64,000 bases of DNA from Halomarina salina (GTDB lineage: Archaea > Halobacteriota > Halobacteria > Halobacteriales > Haloarculaceae), in the NCBI RefSeq assembly GCF_023074835.1, contig NZ_JALLGW010000001.1, positions 1,116,001 through 1,180,000 on the forward strand, read 5' to 3'. The translations under genes and the position numbers were made by a program. Below are positions 45,290 through 53,920 of this stretch, one piece after another. Numbering within the stretch: position 1 is the stretch's first letter; each line of letters starts with the position of its first letter. A model generated the notes under the pieces. The model did no database searches, was not told the origin of the DNA, and worked only from the letters and a program-made list of their open reading frames with translations.

Positions 45290-46036
45290 CTACTCCCGAG
45301 CGACGGCACCGTCCCCGTGACCATCGGTGGTGTCCGTCCGCGCTCTGAGTGTCACCAGCACCGACGACGACCCCGCCACGAGCCAGACGGCCAGGACGTG
45401 GCCGACGAGGACGGCGACGATGACCGGCTGGCTGCGGACGAACGGGACGAGCACGAGCTGTGCGGTGGCGAAGGCGACCACCTCCAGGTCCGCCCGGCGG
45501 AGCGCTCGCGCCGTCGGTTCGTCGAACCGGTAGCGCACGGAGCGCCACAGCGCGACCACCGAGGCCCACCACGCCGTCCCGATGCGGTAGCAGACGTCCC
45601 AGAGGACGAGCAGCGTGACGTAGACGGCGAGGACCGGCGGCTCCGGGCCGAACAGCCGTTCGAGCAGCGCCGGGGACTCCTGCGCCCCTGTCGTGAACAG
45701 GTAGGTGAGGAAGGCGACGTACGCCAGCACCGCCAGCACCACCTCGATGCTCGACCCGAACAGCAGTCGCGGGTACGCCGGGGGGAGGCGCTCGGACCGG
45801 ACGAGTCGCGAGATGCGCAGCATCTCGACGCTCCCGATAGCCGCGACGACGACGGCGGCGGTGCCCGCGAACAGCGTCTCGGTCGGGAAGCCGTAGACGG
45901 CCCAGACGACGACGACGGCCACCTCGAACACCGCTAGCTGGATGCCGATGGCGAGCGGTTTGGACACCCGGATGCCCGGTAGCGCCGAGACGATGGACTC
46001 GTAGGTCCACGTCTCGCCGAACTCGACCTTCGCCAT
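45290..46036 (-). CDS. Haloarchaeal multi-pass membrane protein
   Basis: 248 residues with about six hydrophobic segments; ETWTYESIVSALPGIRVSKPLAIG at the start and LFGSSIEVVLAVLAYVAFLTYLF centrally. The start follows the preceding gene's stop without a gap, so it is co-transcribed with the NAD(P)-binding protein gene. Function unknown. Confidence 0.78.
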   Translation of the reverse strand: MAKVEFGETWTYESIVSALPGIRVSKPLAIGIQLAVFEVAVVVVWAVYGFPTETLFAGTAAVVVAAIGSVEMLRISRLVRSERLPPAYPRLLFGSSIEVVLAVLAYVAFLTYLFTTGAQESPALLERLFGPEPPVLAVYVTLLVLWDVCYRIGTAWWASVVALWRSVRYRFDEPTARALRRADLEVVAFATAQLVLVPFVRSQPVIVAVLVGHVLAVWLVAGSSSVLVTLRARTDTTDGHGDGAVARE

Positions 46037-46978
46037 TCAGCGCGCTCCGCGGGGCTGCGGGCGCTCGGTCGGCGGCTCGGCGTCGTGGAGCTGGTCGGGA
46101 CCGAGCGCGCGCTGGACCGCCTCGTCGAACGTCGTCGGGTCGACGGGGACGAGGTCACGGATGCGCGTGTCCTCGACGACGACGGGGTTGCGCATCCCGT
46201 CGACGAGCGGTCGAGCGACGCTCATCTCCACGTCGGTCGTCAGCACCAGCCAGTACGACGACAGTCGGGGCGTGAGGACGGGCACCGGGACGACCAGCGG
46301 TCGGCGCCCCCGCGACAGTTCGGCGGTGCGTTCGATGAGTTCCCGGTAGGTCAGCACCTCCGGCCCGCCGATCTGGTAGGTCTCGCCTGCGGTCTCCGGC
46401 ACGTCGAGCACGCCCACGAGGTACGCGACGACGTCGTCGACGGCGATGGGCTGGCACTCCGTGTCGACCCACTGCGGCGTCACCATCACCGGCAGGCGCT
46501 CGGCCAACTGGCGGACGATGTCGAAACTCGCCGACCCGTCGCCGACCACTATCGCGGCCCGGAGGACGGTCACCTCGGGGTCGCCCTCCCGGAGGATGGT
46601 CTCGACCTCGCGGCGGGACTTGAGGTGTTTCGAGAGGCGGTCGCGGTCGTCGCCGAGTCCGCTGAGGTAGACGACCCGCGACAGTCCGGCCTCGTTCGCC
46701 GCGGCGACGAACTGCCGGGCGGCGAGGCGGTCGCGCTCCTCGAACTCGTCGCCCGCTCCCATCGAGTGGACGAGGTAGTACGCGGCCTCGACGTCCGCGA
46801 GGGCGTGTTCGAAACTGCCGGCCTCCAGCAGGTCGCCCTGCTCCACCGTGATGCCCTCCGGCGGGTCGTAGTCGCTCGGGTCGCGCACCAGTGCGACGAC
46901 GTCGTGGCCCGCCTCGACCAGCATCGGGACGAGGCGACTCCCGACGAACCCGGTCGCGCCGGTGACCAGAACTCGCAT
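46037..46978 (-). CDS. NAD(P)-binding SDR-type protein (NDUFA9/NmrA-like)
   Basis: 313 residues: MRVLVTGATGFVGSRLV, ALADVEAAYYLVHSM, VVYLSGLGDD and HLKSRREVE, then a C-terminal segment that reads IGGPEVLTYREL. This atypical extended-SDR subgroup is linked to quinone biosynthesis, complex I or stress. Its stop touches the start of the membrane gene. Confidence 0.88.
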   Translation of the reverse strand: MRVLVTGATGFVGSRLVPMLVEAGHDVVALVRDPSDYDPPEGITVEQGDLLEAGSFEHALADVEAAYYLVHSMGAGDEFEERDRLAARQFVAAANEAGLSRVVYLSGLGDDRDRLSKHLKSRREVETILREGDPEVTVLRAAIVVGDGSASFDIVRQLAERLPVMVTPQWVDTECQPIAVDDVVAYLVGVLDVPETAGETYQIGGPEVLTYRELIERTAELSRGRRPLVVPVPVLTPRLSSYWLVLTTDVEMSVARPLVDGMRNPVVVEDTRIRDLVPVDPTTFDEAVQRALGPDQLHDAEPPTERPQPRGAR

Positions 46979-47085
46979 AGAGAAGCTAGGGGCGGGACGC
47001 GCTTACCCCTTGGCCTCCCGGCGGTCGGGTCGGCGGTTTCCACGCGCCCGGTGGGTTCGATTCGCGAAGGGGTGAACCGAGCGCG

Positions 47086-48624
47086 TCAGAACAGCCTGGC
47101 CGGGTGTGGCGGGAGTTCGGGGCCGGGACTACCGGTCCGGCCGCGCGCCCCGGTCCGACCGCGGGCGGCCGCCCGGCCGGTCCCCTCGGGGTCGTCGACG
47201 GGGTACTCCTCGCCGCTCAGCGGGATGTCGAAGTACGACTCCGCGTCGACCGACGACAGTTCGGGGTCGGCCGCCAGCGCCTCGAACGTCTCGACGAAGC
47301 CGACGCGCGACGCCTCGACCTTCTGCCCGTACGCTCGCGACCCGACGGAGTCGGACTGGCCGGATATCTCGTACAGCATCCCCGCGGCGTTCGTCCGCGG
47401 GCAGAGCGCGTCGAGGTACGACCCCCAGAGCGTCGTGTAGCCGTAGCGCGTCACGGTGTCGAAGTCGTCCCAGGGGTCGGTCTCCGCGGCCAGTCGCTCC
47501 TCGACGAGGCTGTTGAGGCGGAGCGACCGCTGGCTCGTCGCCTCGTCGATGAACGGGTTGACGGCGTCCTCGACCGGCCCCTCGCCGTCGTAGAACGGCG
47601 CGCGGTCGAGGTAGGACGGGCCGAACGCCGCCATGACGCTCATGACGGAGGGTTCGGCGGGGTCGGTGTCCGGCACCGTCGGGATACCCTGGTGGTGGTG
47701 GGTGATGGCGTAGTCGGGGTCGGCGCGCAGGAACGACCGCGTCACGGCGCGCACCTCGGGAGCGAGCCGTAGCCCGCTCGATTGCAGCGTGTACCCCTCG
47801 TAGGGCATGTCGAGTCGGTGGCGCGTCTCGTCGTTCCGCTCGTAGCCGGTCCACCACTCCTCGGGGAGGTAGTCGGTGTGGCCCCCACCGTGGTTCCCGT
47901 GGTTTCCGTTTCCGTTCCCGTTGCCCTTCGCATCGTTCTCGCCGTTCCCGTTGCCCTCGCCGTTCGACTCGCTCTCGCCGCCCTCGGCTCCGTTCGGACC
48001 GCCGCCGTGTCCGGGTCGCCGGTCGCCGAGTTCCGCCCGGAGGTTGAAGTCGCGGTTCATGTCGTAGCCGCTCGGCGGGTTCGGCTGGGCGAACGGGTGG
48101 TCGTCGCCCTGCGCGTAGTGGTAGTACGGTTCGTACCGCGAGTCGGACTCGTCCCACTCCTGGGTGTTCTGCCGCCGGGTGATGCGCTCGTCGTCGCCGT
48201 CGGTGTCGGTGTCCCAGCCGAACATCGCGCCGTCGGGGTTGACCCGCGGGACGACGGTGACGGTGAGTTCGCGCAGCACGTCCTCGAAGCGGTCCGGTTC
48301 GGCGGTGACCTGCTGGAGCACCTTCACGATGGCGTCGGTACCCGCCGGTTCGTCGCCGTGTATCTGGGTGATGAGGTGGACGTTCGTGTCGCCCTCGCCG
48401 AGCGTCACCTCCCAGATGGGCGCGCCCAGCCCCGCCGACCGGCCGATAGGCCGGAGCGAGACGTGCCGACTCCTGTCCAGCAGGCGGAGTTGCTCGGCCA
48501 ACTGCCGGTTGGTGAGGTACGCGTTCGGGTTCGGGGGTTCGTCGTCGTCCTGTGCGGCCACGCTGGGGAGGCCCGCGGCCGCCACAGCGATGCTCGTCGT
48601 GGTGAGGAACTGTCGTCGTCTCAT
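47086..48624 (-). CDS. Tat-exported M14 zinc carboxypeptidase
   Basis: 512 residues. Tat signal MRRRQFLTTTSIAVAAAG. Zinc ligands H89 and E92 (IHGDEPAG) and a later His at about 309-311 (ITHHHQG); substrate motif YDMNRDFN; catalytic Glu in AGMLYEISGQSDS. A 48-residue Gly/Asn-rich insert (about 202-249, GNGNGNGN type) lies before the third ligand. A RGRTGARGRTG repeat is near the end. Probably trims extracellular peptides that feed uptake. Confidence 0.9.
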   Translation of the reverse strand: MRRRQFLTTTSIAVAAAGLPSVAAQDDDEPPNPNAYLTNRQLAEQLRLLDRSRHVSLRPIGRSAGLGAPIWEVTLGEGDTNVHLITQIHGDEPAGTDAIVKVLQQVTAEPDRFEDVLRELTVTVVPRVNPDGAMFGWDTDTDGDDERITRRQNTQEWDESDSRYEPYYHYAQGDDHPFAQPNPPSGYDMNRDFNLRAELGDRRPGHGGGPNGAEGGESESNGEGNGNGENDAKGNGNGNGNHGNHGGGHTDYLPEEWWTGYERNDETRHRLDMPYEGYTLQSSGLRLAPEVRAVTRSFLRADPDYAITHHHQGIPTVPDTDPAEPSVMSVMAAFGPSYLDRAPFYDGEGPVEDAVNPFIDEATSQRSLRLNSLVEERLAAETDPWDDFDTVTRYGYTTLWGSYLDALCPRTNAAGMLYEISGQSDSVGSRAYGQKVEASRVGFVETFEALAADPELSSVDAESYFDIPLSGEEYPVDDPEGTGRAAARGRTGARGRTGSPGPELPPHPARLF

Positions 48625-48739
48625 GTGCTACCAGCACCCACAGACTGGGGGTGACTACCGTTCTCACCTCTCTGCAATCAATCTGTTTATCGGTAGAATT
48701 TTGTGAAATTAACTCTCGTCGTCCGAAGATATCGACGGG

Positions 48740-50746
48740 TTACGCGACCGGAGCGACGACCTTCGACGTCGGGGTCGTCTCTCCCTCGTCGGGTTCGTCG
48801 CGGCCGCCGTCGCTCGCCCGGGAGCGCTCCTCGGTCAGGTAGCCGGGGCCGGCGTCCAGTTCGATGCGGGCCGTCTCGGTCCACGTCCGCTCGTCGACGA
48901 CGACCAGTTCCGACCCGGCGACGTAGAGGTGGTCGCCGATGTAGACGGCGCGACGCGGATTGTCGACGTCTATCTCGGCCACCCGGTCCAGCGAGTAGTC
49001 GAACACCTGTCCACCGGTCTCGGTCGGGAGGAAGAACACCTCCTTGCGGGCGTCGAGCAGGAACGCGTGGTGGTCGTGGGCGGCCTCGGACCAGCGCGCG
49101 TCGAGCACCGTCTCGTGGGCGATGGTCGGGTCCGTGGGGTCGCTGGAGTCGAAGACGACGAGTTTCACGCGGCCGTCCTCCTGGCCGACGCCGAGCACCT
49201 GGTCCTCGCCGAGCGGGTGGAGGTACGTCGAGACGCCGGGGAGCTTCAGTTCGCCCTCGACTGTGGGGTTCTCGGGGTCCGAGAGGTCGAGCACGTGGTA
49301 CGGGTCGATCTGCCGGAACGTGACGACGTAGCCCCGGTCGCCGTCGAACCGGACGCTGTAGATGCGCTCGTTCTCGCCCATCCCCGTCGCCTCGCCGGTG
49401 ATATCGAGCGACTCGGCGTCGAGGACGTAGAGGTCGTTCTCGGACTCGGTGGTCCCGCCGCCGACCGTCGTCGCGATGCGCAGGTGGCCGTCGTGTTCGT
49501 CGATGGAGAACTGGTCGAGCGGCTGGCCCGGCACCGCGCCCGTCGCTTCGACCGAGAGGTCGTCCGTCGAGACGCGGACGACGTGGGTCGTCGTCAGCGA
49601 GCGCTTGCGGTCGTCGAGGTAGCTCCGGAAGCCCTCGTAGATGGTCTCCCGGGCCTCCTTCTGTTCTCGGGCGTCGAGGGTGCGGAACCACTGTTCGAGC
49701 GTCGCCTGCACCTCGACGGCTTCGGCCTGCGGCGAGAGGTCGTAGCCCTGGACCTCCTCCAGTCGGGCGGCCACGTCGTCGGGAATCTCGGAGCGACCGT
49801 CGTTCAGGAGGTACTGGAGCATGGCCTCGCGCTGGTCGGTGTACTCGGTGTAGGTGACGTACAGCGCGTTCTCGGACATCGAGACGACCGACCGGTAGGT
49901 GCCGACGAACGAGACGCGGTCGCCGACCGTCCCGTCGTGGGGGTCGAGCGTCGTCACGGTGTACGTCGTGTCGACGGGCATCGGGTCGCGCGGGTGGAGG
50001 ACGTCGGTGCAGGCCACCTCCGCACCGCCGACCGGTTCGACCGGGCACGCACGCGGGGCCGTCGAGAGGACGAGGTAGACCTGCCCGTCGGTCAGCCGCG
50101 CGGTCCGGACCTGCGCGTCGAGCGCGTGCTCCCAGCGCTGGGTCGGGTCCTCGGGGTCGCTCACGTCGTACCCGGTGATGCGGTCGCTCCCGATGACGAC
50201 CAGCGTCTCGTTCACGAGGAACAGCCGGCCGCCGTCGGGCACGCTGGCGACGGCGGCGGGCGAGTCGGCGGGCAGCGCCGCGATGACCTGCGTCGCCCCG
50301 CTTCGCGTCCCGCTGTAGTAGATGTGCTTCCCGTCGGTCTTGATGACGTCCGCCTCGTCGATACCGGTGACCTGCACGTTCGTCGAGGAGTGGGCGGGCG
50401 CGGCGCTGCCGCCGTCGTCGCCGCTCGCCGCTCCGGCGCTGGCGGCGCTCTCGGTGGCGGCCGCGGTGTCGGTCCGGCCACCGTCTGCGGCCGTCTCGGC
50501 GACGGCCCCGCCACCGACGGCGACACCGTAGTAGCCGCTGCGACGCTCGCCGTCGGCGAGGTAGCTGGCGAACGACTCTTCGGAGTCGGAGGTGACCATG
50601 GAGAGCGGTTCGGGCGAGTCAGCGTTCGCCTCGTCGGGGAGGAGTGCGGAGCCGACGAGTCCGGCGACGCCGACGGCAGCGACGACGACCACGACGGCCA
50701 TCGCGACGCCGACGCCTCGCCTCGTGTCGGGAATCGGGGAGCGCAT
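48740..50746 (-). CDS. Membrane-anchored beta-propeller protein
   Basis: 668 residues. Signal or anchor helix (about 10-34), Ala/Gly-rich linker, then the C-terminal PF09826-type propeller: SSTNVQVTGIDEADVIKTDG, YVLDAESLDITGEATG, DPYHVLDLSDPENPTVEGELKLPG and SDPTDPTIAHE. Secreted function unknown. The start MRSPIPDTRRGV is preferred over the ATG at 50791. Confidence 0.85.
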   Translation of the reverse strand: MRSPIPDTRRGVGVAMAVVVVVAAVGVAGLVGSALLPDEANADSPEPLSMVTSDSEESFASYLADGERRSGYYGVAVGGGAVAETAADGGRTDTAAATESAASAGAASGDDGGSAAPAHSSTNVQVTGIDEADVIKTDGKHIYYSGTRSGATQVIAALPADSPAAVASVPDGGRLFLVNETLVVIGSDRITGYDVSDPEDPTQRWEHALDAQVRTARLTDGQVYLVLSTAPRACPVEPVGGAEVACTDVLHPRDPMPVDTTYTVTTLDPHDGTVGDRVSFVGTYRSVVSMSENALYVTYTEYTDQREAMLQYLLNDGRSEIPDDVAARLEEVQGYDLSPQAEAVEVQATLEQWFRTLDAREQKEARETIYEGFRSYLDDRKRSLTTTHVVRVSTDDLSVEATGAVPGQPLDQFSIDEHDGHLRIATTVGGGTTESENDLYVLDAESLDITGEATGMGENERIYSVRFDGDRGYVVTFRQIDPYHVLDLSDPENPTVEGELKLPGVSTYLHPLGEDQVLGVGQEDGRVKLVVFDSSDPTDPTIAHETVLDARWSEAAHDHHAFLLDARKEVFFLPTETGGQVFDYSLDRVAEIDVDNPRRAVYIGDHLYVAGSELVVVDERTWTETARIELDAGPGYLTEERSRASDGGRDEPDEGETTPTSKVVAPVA

Positions 50747-50809
50747 ACACTCGGTAGCACGTACCAGAGGGTAGTCGTTGTGGAGCGTCAAATGGGGGTT
50801 TGAGGGTCG

Positions 50810-51030
50810 CTCGACGGGGACGTGTCGGGCCGACTGCTGTCGAGCGGTGGAGGAAGTGGAGGGCCGGTCGGGGAACCGGTGCGCCCGGTGGGACCGGGCA
50901 GGGGGACCTGAGACTGTCGGAGGGGGCTCCCGCCGAGGGGCAGCGGGAGACGGGGACCGGTCGAGGTCGGTCGGTTGGGGGGTCGGAACCGTTCCGTGGC
51001 CGCGACCGGCAACTACTCCGATGGGTGGTA
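50810..51030. ncRNA. Strand-biased G-rich segment with stacked stem-loops, possible structured RNA
   Basis: Hairpins: CCGGT/ACCGG (50864-50879), a 7-bp stem with GGG loop (50883-50899), CTCCCGC/GCGGGAG (50927-50949) and CGGAA-CCG-TTCCG (50984-50996). The plus strand is strikingly G-rich. It does not match RNase P or 7S RNA consensus motifs. It could be a structured leader of the propeller gene (minus strand, from a TTTATC box near 51035) or a separate RNA. Strand is not settled. No ORF in the gap looks coding. Confidence 0.4.
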
Positions 51031-51183
51031 GTGATAAACCCCTGCCGTAGGTTCAAACGACCGCTTTACCGTCTGACGCACGTCGTTCGTGGCTGTCGCA
51101 CGCGATTCGGACCTGGGCTGGGAACCGGTTCGCGCGCGTCGCTCGCCCGGTCACTGATTAGCCCTCGTCGCCTCCTCGACGGT

Positions 51184-51396
51184 ATGGGAAAGCAGACGTG
51201 CGACGCCTGTGGGCGGCGCGTCCGGGTCGCCGGCGGTATCGCCAACCTCTGGACGTTCGACCCCGGCCCGAGCGAGGGGCTGGCGCTCGAACTCGCCGAC
51301 GGCACCGACTGGTTCCTCTGTTTCGACTGCATCGACCGCCTCCCTGATGACCGGGACGTGACCGCGGCGGACGTCGAAGCGCTGGCATCTGAGTGA
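51184..51396 (+). CDS. Small zinc-ribbon protein (DUF7561-like), 70 residues
   Basis: MGKQTCDACGRRVRVAGGI, LALELADGTDWFLCFDCIDRLPDD: Cys pairs CxxC and CxxC, acidic surroundings. I recall a similar haloarchaeal DUF. Function unknown. A large inverted repeat follows. Confidence 0.72.
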   Translation: MGKQTCDACGRRVRVAGGIANLWTFDPGPSEGLALELADGTDWFLCFDCIDRLPDDRDVTAADVEALASE

Positions 51397-51454
51397 GGGA
51401 GTGGAGTATTCGGTGGATTCGGAGGAATCGTCTCGACAGACGCCGTGAACACTT

Positions 51455-51706
51455 CGAAAGCCCCGAGACGCTGGACTCGGGGGCCTCGCTGCGCTCCTCG
51501 GCCTCCGGCCTGCGGTGCTTGCGTCGGCCTCCTTCGCCCAGCGTCTCGCCCCTTTCAGTCCCCCCGCGATGACCAGTCAGACTGTCGATGCGGGTTGGAC
51601 TGAAAGGGGCCGACCGCTCGTGAGCCGAAACGACGCAAGCACCACAGCGAACGCAGTGAGCGAGGAGCGCAGCGAGTTGCAGGCCACGAGCGGTCGGGGG
51701 CTTTCG
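51455..51706. repeat. 252-bp palindromic element with near-symmetric arms
   Basis: Arms carry matched blocks in mirror order: CGAAAGCCCC (51455-51464) with GGGGCTTTCG (51697-51706), a 16-base block (51485-51500 with 51661-51676), a 13-base block (51514-51526 with 51631-51643) and a 14-base block (51548-51561 with 51597-51610). The centre (51562-51596) is itself imperfectly palindromic. No transposase and no obvious target duplication. It resembles a MITE-like or REP-like haloarchaeal repeat. The rest of 51397-51798 is gene-free. Confidence 0.75.
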
Positions 51707-51798
51707 AGGCGTCATCGACTTGCTCACCACCAGTAGATTCGAATCCACCGTTCACTCCTAGTCGGCAACTTTACGCCCGTCGTGGAACACCACCAGAC

Positions 51799-53538
51799 GT
51801 GAAGCCGTCCCGCATCGTCGAGGAGTTCCCCGCCCCCTCTTTCCGCGGCGCGCAGGAACAGGCGCTCGCGGACATCCGCGCGGCGTTCGAGGCGGGCAAC
51901 GACGTGGTCCTCGTCCGCGCGCCGACCGGCAGCGGGAAGTCACTGCTCGCGCGGGCCATCGCCGGGTGTGCCCGACGCGCTGGCGAGGACGACGCCGCGA
52001 AACCCGTCGGGTCGTACTACACGACGCCGCAGGTCTCACAGCTAGACGACGTGGCGAGCGACCCGCTCCTGACCGACCTCTCGCTCGTCCGGGGGAAGGG
52101 CAACTACTCGTGTATCCTGCCGGGCGAGACGATGACGCCCGTCGACCAGGCCCCCTGTGCGAGAGAGCGCGGGTTCGACTGTCCCGTCAAACACCGCTGT
52201 CCGTACTTCTCCGACCGGGACATCGCCTCGAACCGCGACATCGCGGCGATGACGCTCGCGTACTTCATGCAGATGGCCGGGTCGGAGGTGTTCGGCCAGC
52301 GAGACGTCGTCGTCGTCGACGAGGCCCACGGCCTCGCGGAGTGGGCCGAGATGTACGCGACCATCGAACTCGGCCCGTCGACGGTGCCGATGTGGGGGCA
52401 GAAACCGGCACCCGCAGTCGAGGACAGCGAGGACGCCGCGAAGTACGCGGACACCCTCGTCACGCTCTGCAAGCGCCGACAGGAGGAGCTGCGCAGCGAG
52501 ATCGAACTGTCCCAGGAGGAGGTCGCCGAGCGCGACCGTATCGCCGAGTTGATCCGCGAGTTGCAGTGGTTCGTCGAGGACGCCCGCGACCCCGAGAGCG
52601 CGACGACGTGGGTCGTCGACCAGCACGAGGGTGCGGGCTCGAAGGTGGTCGTCAAACCGATGGACCCCGAGCGGTACCTGAAACACACCGTCTGGGACCG
52701 GGGGACGAAGTTCGCGCTCCTGTCGGCGACGATTCTGAACAAGGAGGCGTTCTGTCGGTCGTCCGGGTTGGACCCCTCGCGGGTCGCCCTCGTGGACGTC
52801 GAGCACACGTTCCCGGTCGAGAACCGGCCGCTGTTCGACGCGACACAGGGGAAGATGACCTACGAGCACCGCGAGGAGACCCTTCCCAAAATCGCGCGTC
52901 TCGTCGTCCGACTGATGCAGCGCCACCCCGACGAGAAGGGCCTGATTCACGCGCACTCGTACGCCATCGCCGAGGAGCTGGTGCGGCTGCTCAACGACTT
53001 CGGCGTCGGCGAGCGCGTCCGAACGCACGACTCGGAGGGGCGGGACGCGGCGCTGGACTCGTGGAAGCGTTCGGACGACGCCGACGTGTTCGTCTCGGTG
53101 AAGATGGAGGAGGCGCTGGACCTGAAGTACGACCTCGCGCGCTGGCAGGTGCTCTGTAAGGCACCGTACCCAAACACGCGGGATTCTCGGGTCGCCCAGC
53201 GCCTCGAAGACGGCCAGTGGGCGTGGTACTACCGCGCCGCCCTGCGAACCGTCATCCAGGCGTGTGGCCGGGTCGTCCGCGCGCCCGACGACAGCGGGGC
53301 GACGTACCTCGCGGACTCGTCGCTGCTCGACCTGTTCGAGCGAGCGCGGACCGACATGCCGCCGTGGTTCGCCGAGCAGGTCGACCGGATGACGGTCCCC
53401 GACCTACCCCCGTTCGACCCGGCAGCGGCCGTCGGTGAGAGCGGGAACGACGGCGGGTCGAGTGGAGGCGGAAACCGTCGCAGTCGCTCCAGGAAGCGCT
53501 CGCTCGACGACCACCCGCTCGGGGACGTCTGGCAGTAG
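51799..53538 (+). CDS. XPD/DinG-like DNA helicase, superfamily 2, iron-sulfur type
   Basis: 579 residues, GTG start. Walker A RAPTGSGKSLLA, DEAH motif VVVDEAHGL, a later ALLSATI, and VIQACGRVVRAP near the end. Four Cys between motifs I and II (NYSC, QAPCA, GFDCP, HRCP) fit a 4Fe-4S cluster. The helicase probably acts in DNA repair or processing of unusual DNA structures. Its C-terminus is a basic Arg/Ser-rich tail. Confidence 0.9.
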   Translation: MKPSRIVEEFPAPSFRGAQEQALADIRAAFEAGNDVVLVRAPTGSGKSLLARAIAGCARRAGEDDAAKPVGSYYTTPQVSQLDDVASDPLLTDLSLVRGKGNYSCILPGETMTPVDQAPCARERGFDCPVKHRCPYFSDRDIASNRDIAAMTLAYFMQMAGSEVFGQRDVVVVDEAHGLAEWAEMYATIELGPSTVPMWGQKPAPAVEDSEDAAKYADTLVTLCKRRQEELRSEIELSQEEVAERDRIAELIRELQWFVEDARDPESATTWVVDQHEGAGSKVVVKPMDPERYLKHTVWDRGTKFALLSATILNKEAFCRSSGLDPSRVALVDVEHTFPVENRPLFDATQGKMTYEHREETLPKIARLVVRLMQRHPDEKGLIHAHSYAIAEELVRLLNDFGVGERVRTHDSEGRDAALDSWKRSDDADVFVSVKMEEALDLKYDLARWQVLCKAPYPNTRDSRVAQRLEDGQWAWYYRAALRTVIQACGRVVRAPDDSGATYLADSSLLDLFERARTDMPPWFAEQVDRMTVPDLPPFDPAAAVGESGNDGGSSGGGNRRSRSRKRSLDDHPLGDVWQ

Positions 53539-53557
53539 TCGCCACGATATCGGCCAG

Positions 53558-53641
53558 CTACAGCATACTGATGAAGCCGATGAACATCGACGATATCATC
53601 AGCAGTGCCATCAGGAGGGCGAACAGTCGCTGACGGTCCAT
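53558..53641 (-). CDS. Tiny membrane peptide, 27 residues
   Basis: MDRQRLFALLMALLMISSM, then FIGFISML: a single membrane helix after a basic tip. Similar 25-30-residue haloarchaeal peptides with the MDRxRxFALLM start are familiar to me. Located in the gap after the helicase, opposite strand. Function unknown. Confidence 0.55.
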   Translation of the reverse strand: MDRQRLFALLMALLMISSMFIGFISML

Positions 53642-53721
53642 ACCTCCGCCTACGGGTGAGTGGGCAAACCGCTTTCGACGCCGGGGGAAGAGCTTTGTGT
53701 ACGTGTGGCATTGGCTCGCAC

Positions 53722-53823
53722 ATGGACGTGGACCCGTTCGTCATGTTCGACGAGGCCGTCGAGGAACGACTCGCGACGATTCGCGGTCGAGAAGGCGTCG
53801 AACCGGACGAAGAAGCCGAGTAG
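53722..53823 (+). CDS. Small acidic peptide, 33 residues
   Basis: MDVDPFVMFDEAVEERLATI, then RGREGVEPDEEAE: helical and acidic. Codon use and composition look haloarchaeal, but the size makes it uncertain. Function unknown. Confidence 0.4.
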   Translation: MDVDPFVMFDEAVEERLATIRGREGVEPDEEAE

Positions 53824-53920
53824 TCTACGCGTCAGTTCTGGCGGTGCGGGGTGTCGAGAGCGGTCGCTCTGGCTCGTTCACGACTGCCTGCCAATCTACT
53901 GTTCCAGGCCGCGGGCCGGG

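Noticed and set aside
47040-47085. GGTTCGATTCGCG near the end of the carboxypeptidase gene, similar to a T-arm
   Set aside because: No other tRNA arms are found around it.
50810-51030. RNase P RNA or SRP 7S RNA in the G-rich gap
   Set aside because: Neither the GAGGAAAGTCC core nor the GGTCAGGTCCGGAA-like helix-8 motif is present.
51715-51750. tRNA-like GATTCGAATCC sequence before the helicase gene
   Set aside because: GATTCGAATC is itself a palindrome; no acceptor, D-arm or anticodon stem can be built around it, so it is not a tRNA or clear attachment site.
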